This document shows, piece after piece, positions 64,000-64,000 of a DNA stretch of 64,000 bases. The position numbers were made by a program, and so were the translations under genes. The notes below the pieces were generated by a model. It did not search any database and was not told the DNA's origin. It saw only the letters and a list, made by a program, of their open reading frames with translations. Position 1 is the first letter of the stretch. Each line of letters begins with the position of its first letter. The stretch is from Candidatus Thiodiazotropha endoloripes (GTDB lineage: Bacteria; Pseudomonadota; Gammaproteobacteria; Chromatiales; Chromatiaceae), in NCBI GenBank assembly GCA_001709035.1, contig LVKA01000011.1:310001-374000 (forward strand), written 5' to 3'.

Positions 64000-64000
64000 T

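Noticed and set aside
1-64000. CRISPR arrays, tRNA or rRNA genes, transposase genes, integrase or prophage genes
   Set aside because: Looked for regular spacer-repeat patterns, tRNA-like cloverleaves and typical protein motifs; none seen. The repeats present are dispersed, not arrayed. A tRNA could be missed by eye.

Overview
The window is about 64 kb of chromosomal DNA from a gammaproteobacterium. This rests on tamA/tamB, lptD-surA-pdxA, rhlB, the order rng-yhdP-nit-tldD, a gspA/gspB pair, nudE/yrfG, and proteins that read like their Escherichia coli or Pseudomonas counterparts. A multiheme c-type cytochrome, a SoxW-like tandem thioredoxin protein, four GGDEF/EAL/cyclase signalling proteins and many short dispersed repeats would suit a free-living or symbiotic sulfur-oxidising lineage of the Chromatiales type. 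That placement is inference only. No rRNA, tRNA, transposase gene, prophage or CRISPR array was seen.

Layout. 1-5.3 kb: tamA (5' end outside the window) and tamB, for outer-membrane assembly. 5.5-11.8 kb: a signalling operon with a B12-binding MerR regulator behind a perfect inverted repeat, a CheB-CheR-PAS fusion and a PAS-GGDEF-EAL protein. 12.0-17.5 kb: a small Cys-rich ORF, gspA-gspB, a HAD phosphatase and a patatin-like lipase. 18.1-21.9 kb: a periplasmic ABC-type binding protein overlapping a CHASE-PAS-GGDEF-EAL protein. 22.0-27.2 kb (minus): an MscK-type mechanosensitive channel, a class III cyclase-FHA protein and a CbiX-like protein. 27.4-30.8 kb: oxyR, a haem-oxygenase-fold iron enzyme and a YbiB/TrpD2-like protein. 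30.9-35.7 kb (minus): a tetraheme cytochrome with an EF-hand loop, a lipoprotein serine hydrolase, a membrane-anchored AraC regulator and a 30-residue membrane peptide. 35.8-42.9 kb: apbE, bioA, a CDGSH protein, a GAF-like/GGDEF cyclase, a tandem thioredoxin protein and a secreted unknown. 43.0-50.2 kb: cysQ-nudE, yrfG, an Ada-type methyltransferase, a one-domain voltage-gated channel, a YkgJ-type protein and rhlB. 49.9-60.7 kb: rlmH, maf, rng, yhdP, nit, tldD, pmbA. 60.7-64 kb (minus): pdxA, surA and lptD (5' end outside the window).

The functional themes are outer-membrane biogenesis (tamAB, surA-lptD, yhdP), RNA metabolism (rng, rhlB, rlmH), second-messenger signalling and redox chemistry. 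The most unusual feature is the repeat content. Family A is an element with 33-bp terminal inverted repeats (two copies). Family B is a dispersed repeat with the end TATTGGATTCGTGTTAACAG followed by GCCCTAG (about a dozen pieces). Families C and D are palindromic repeats (two copies each). Several copies touch or supply the stop codons of neighbouring genes.
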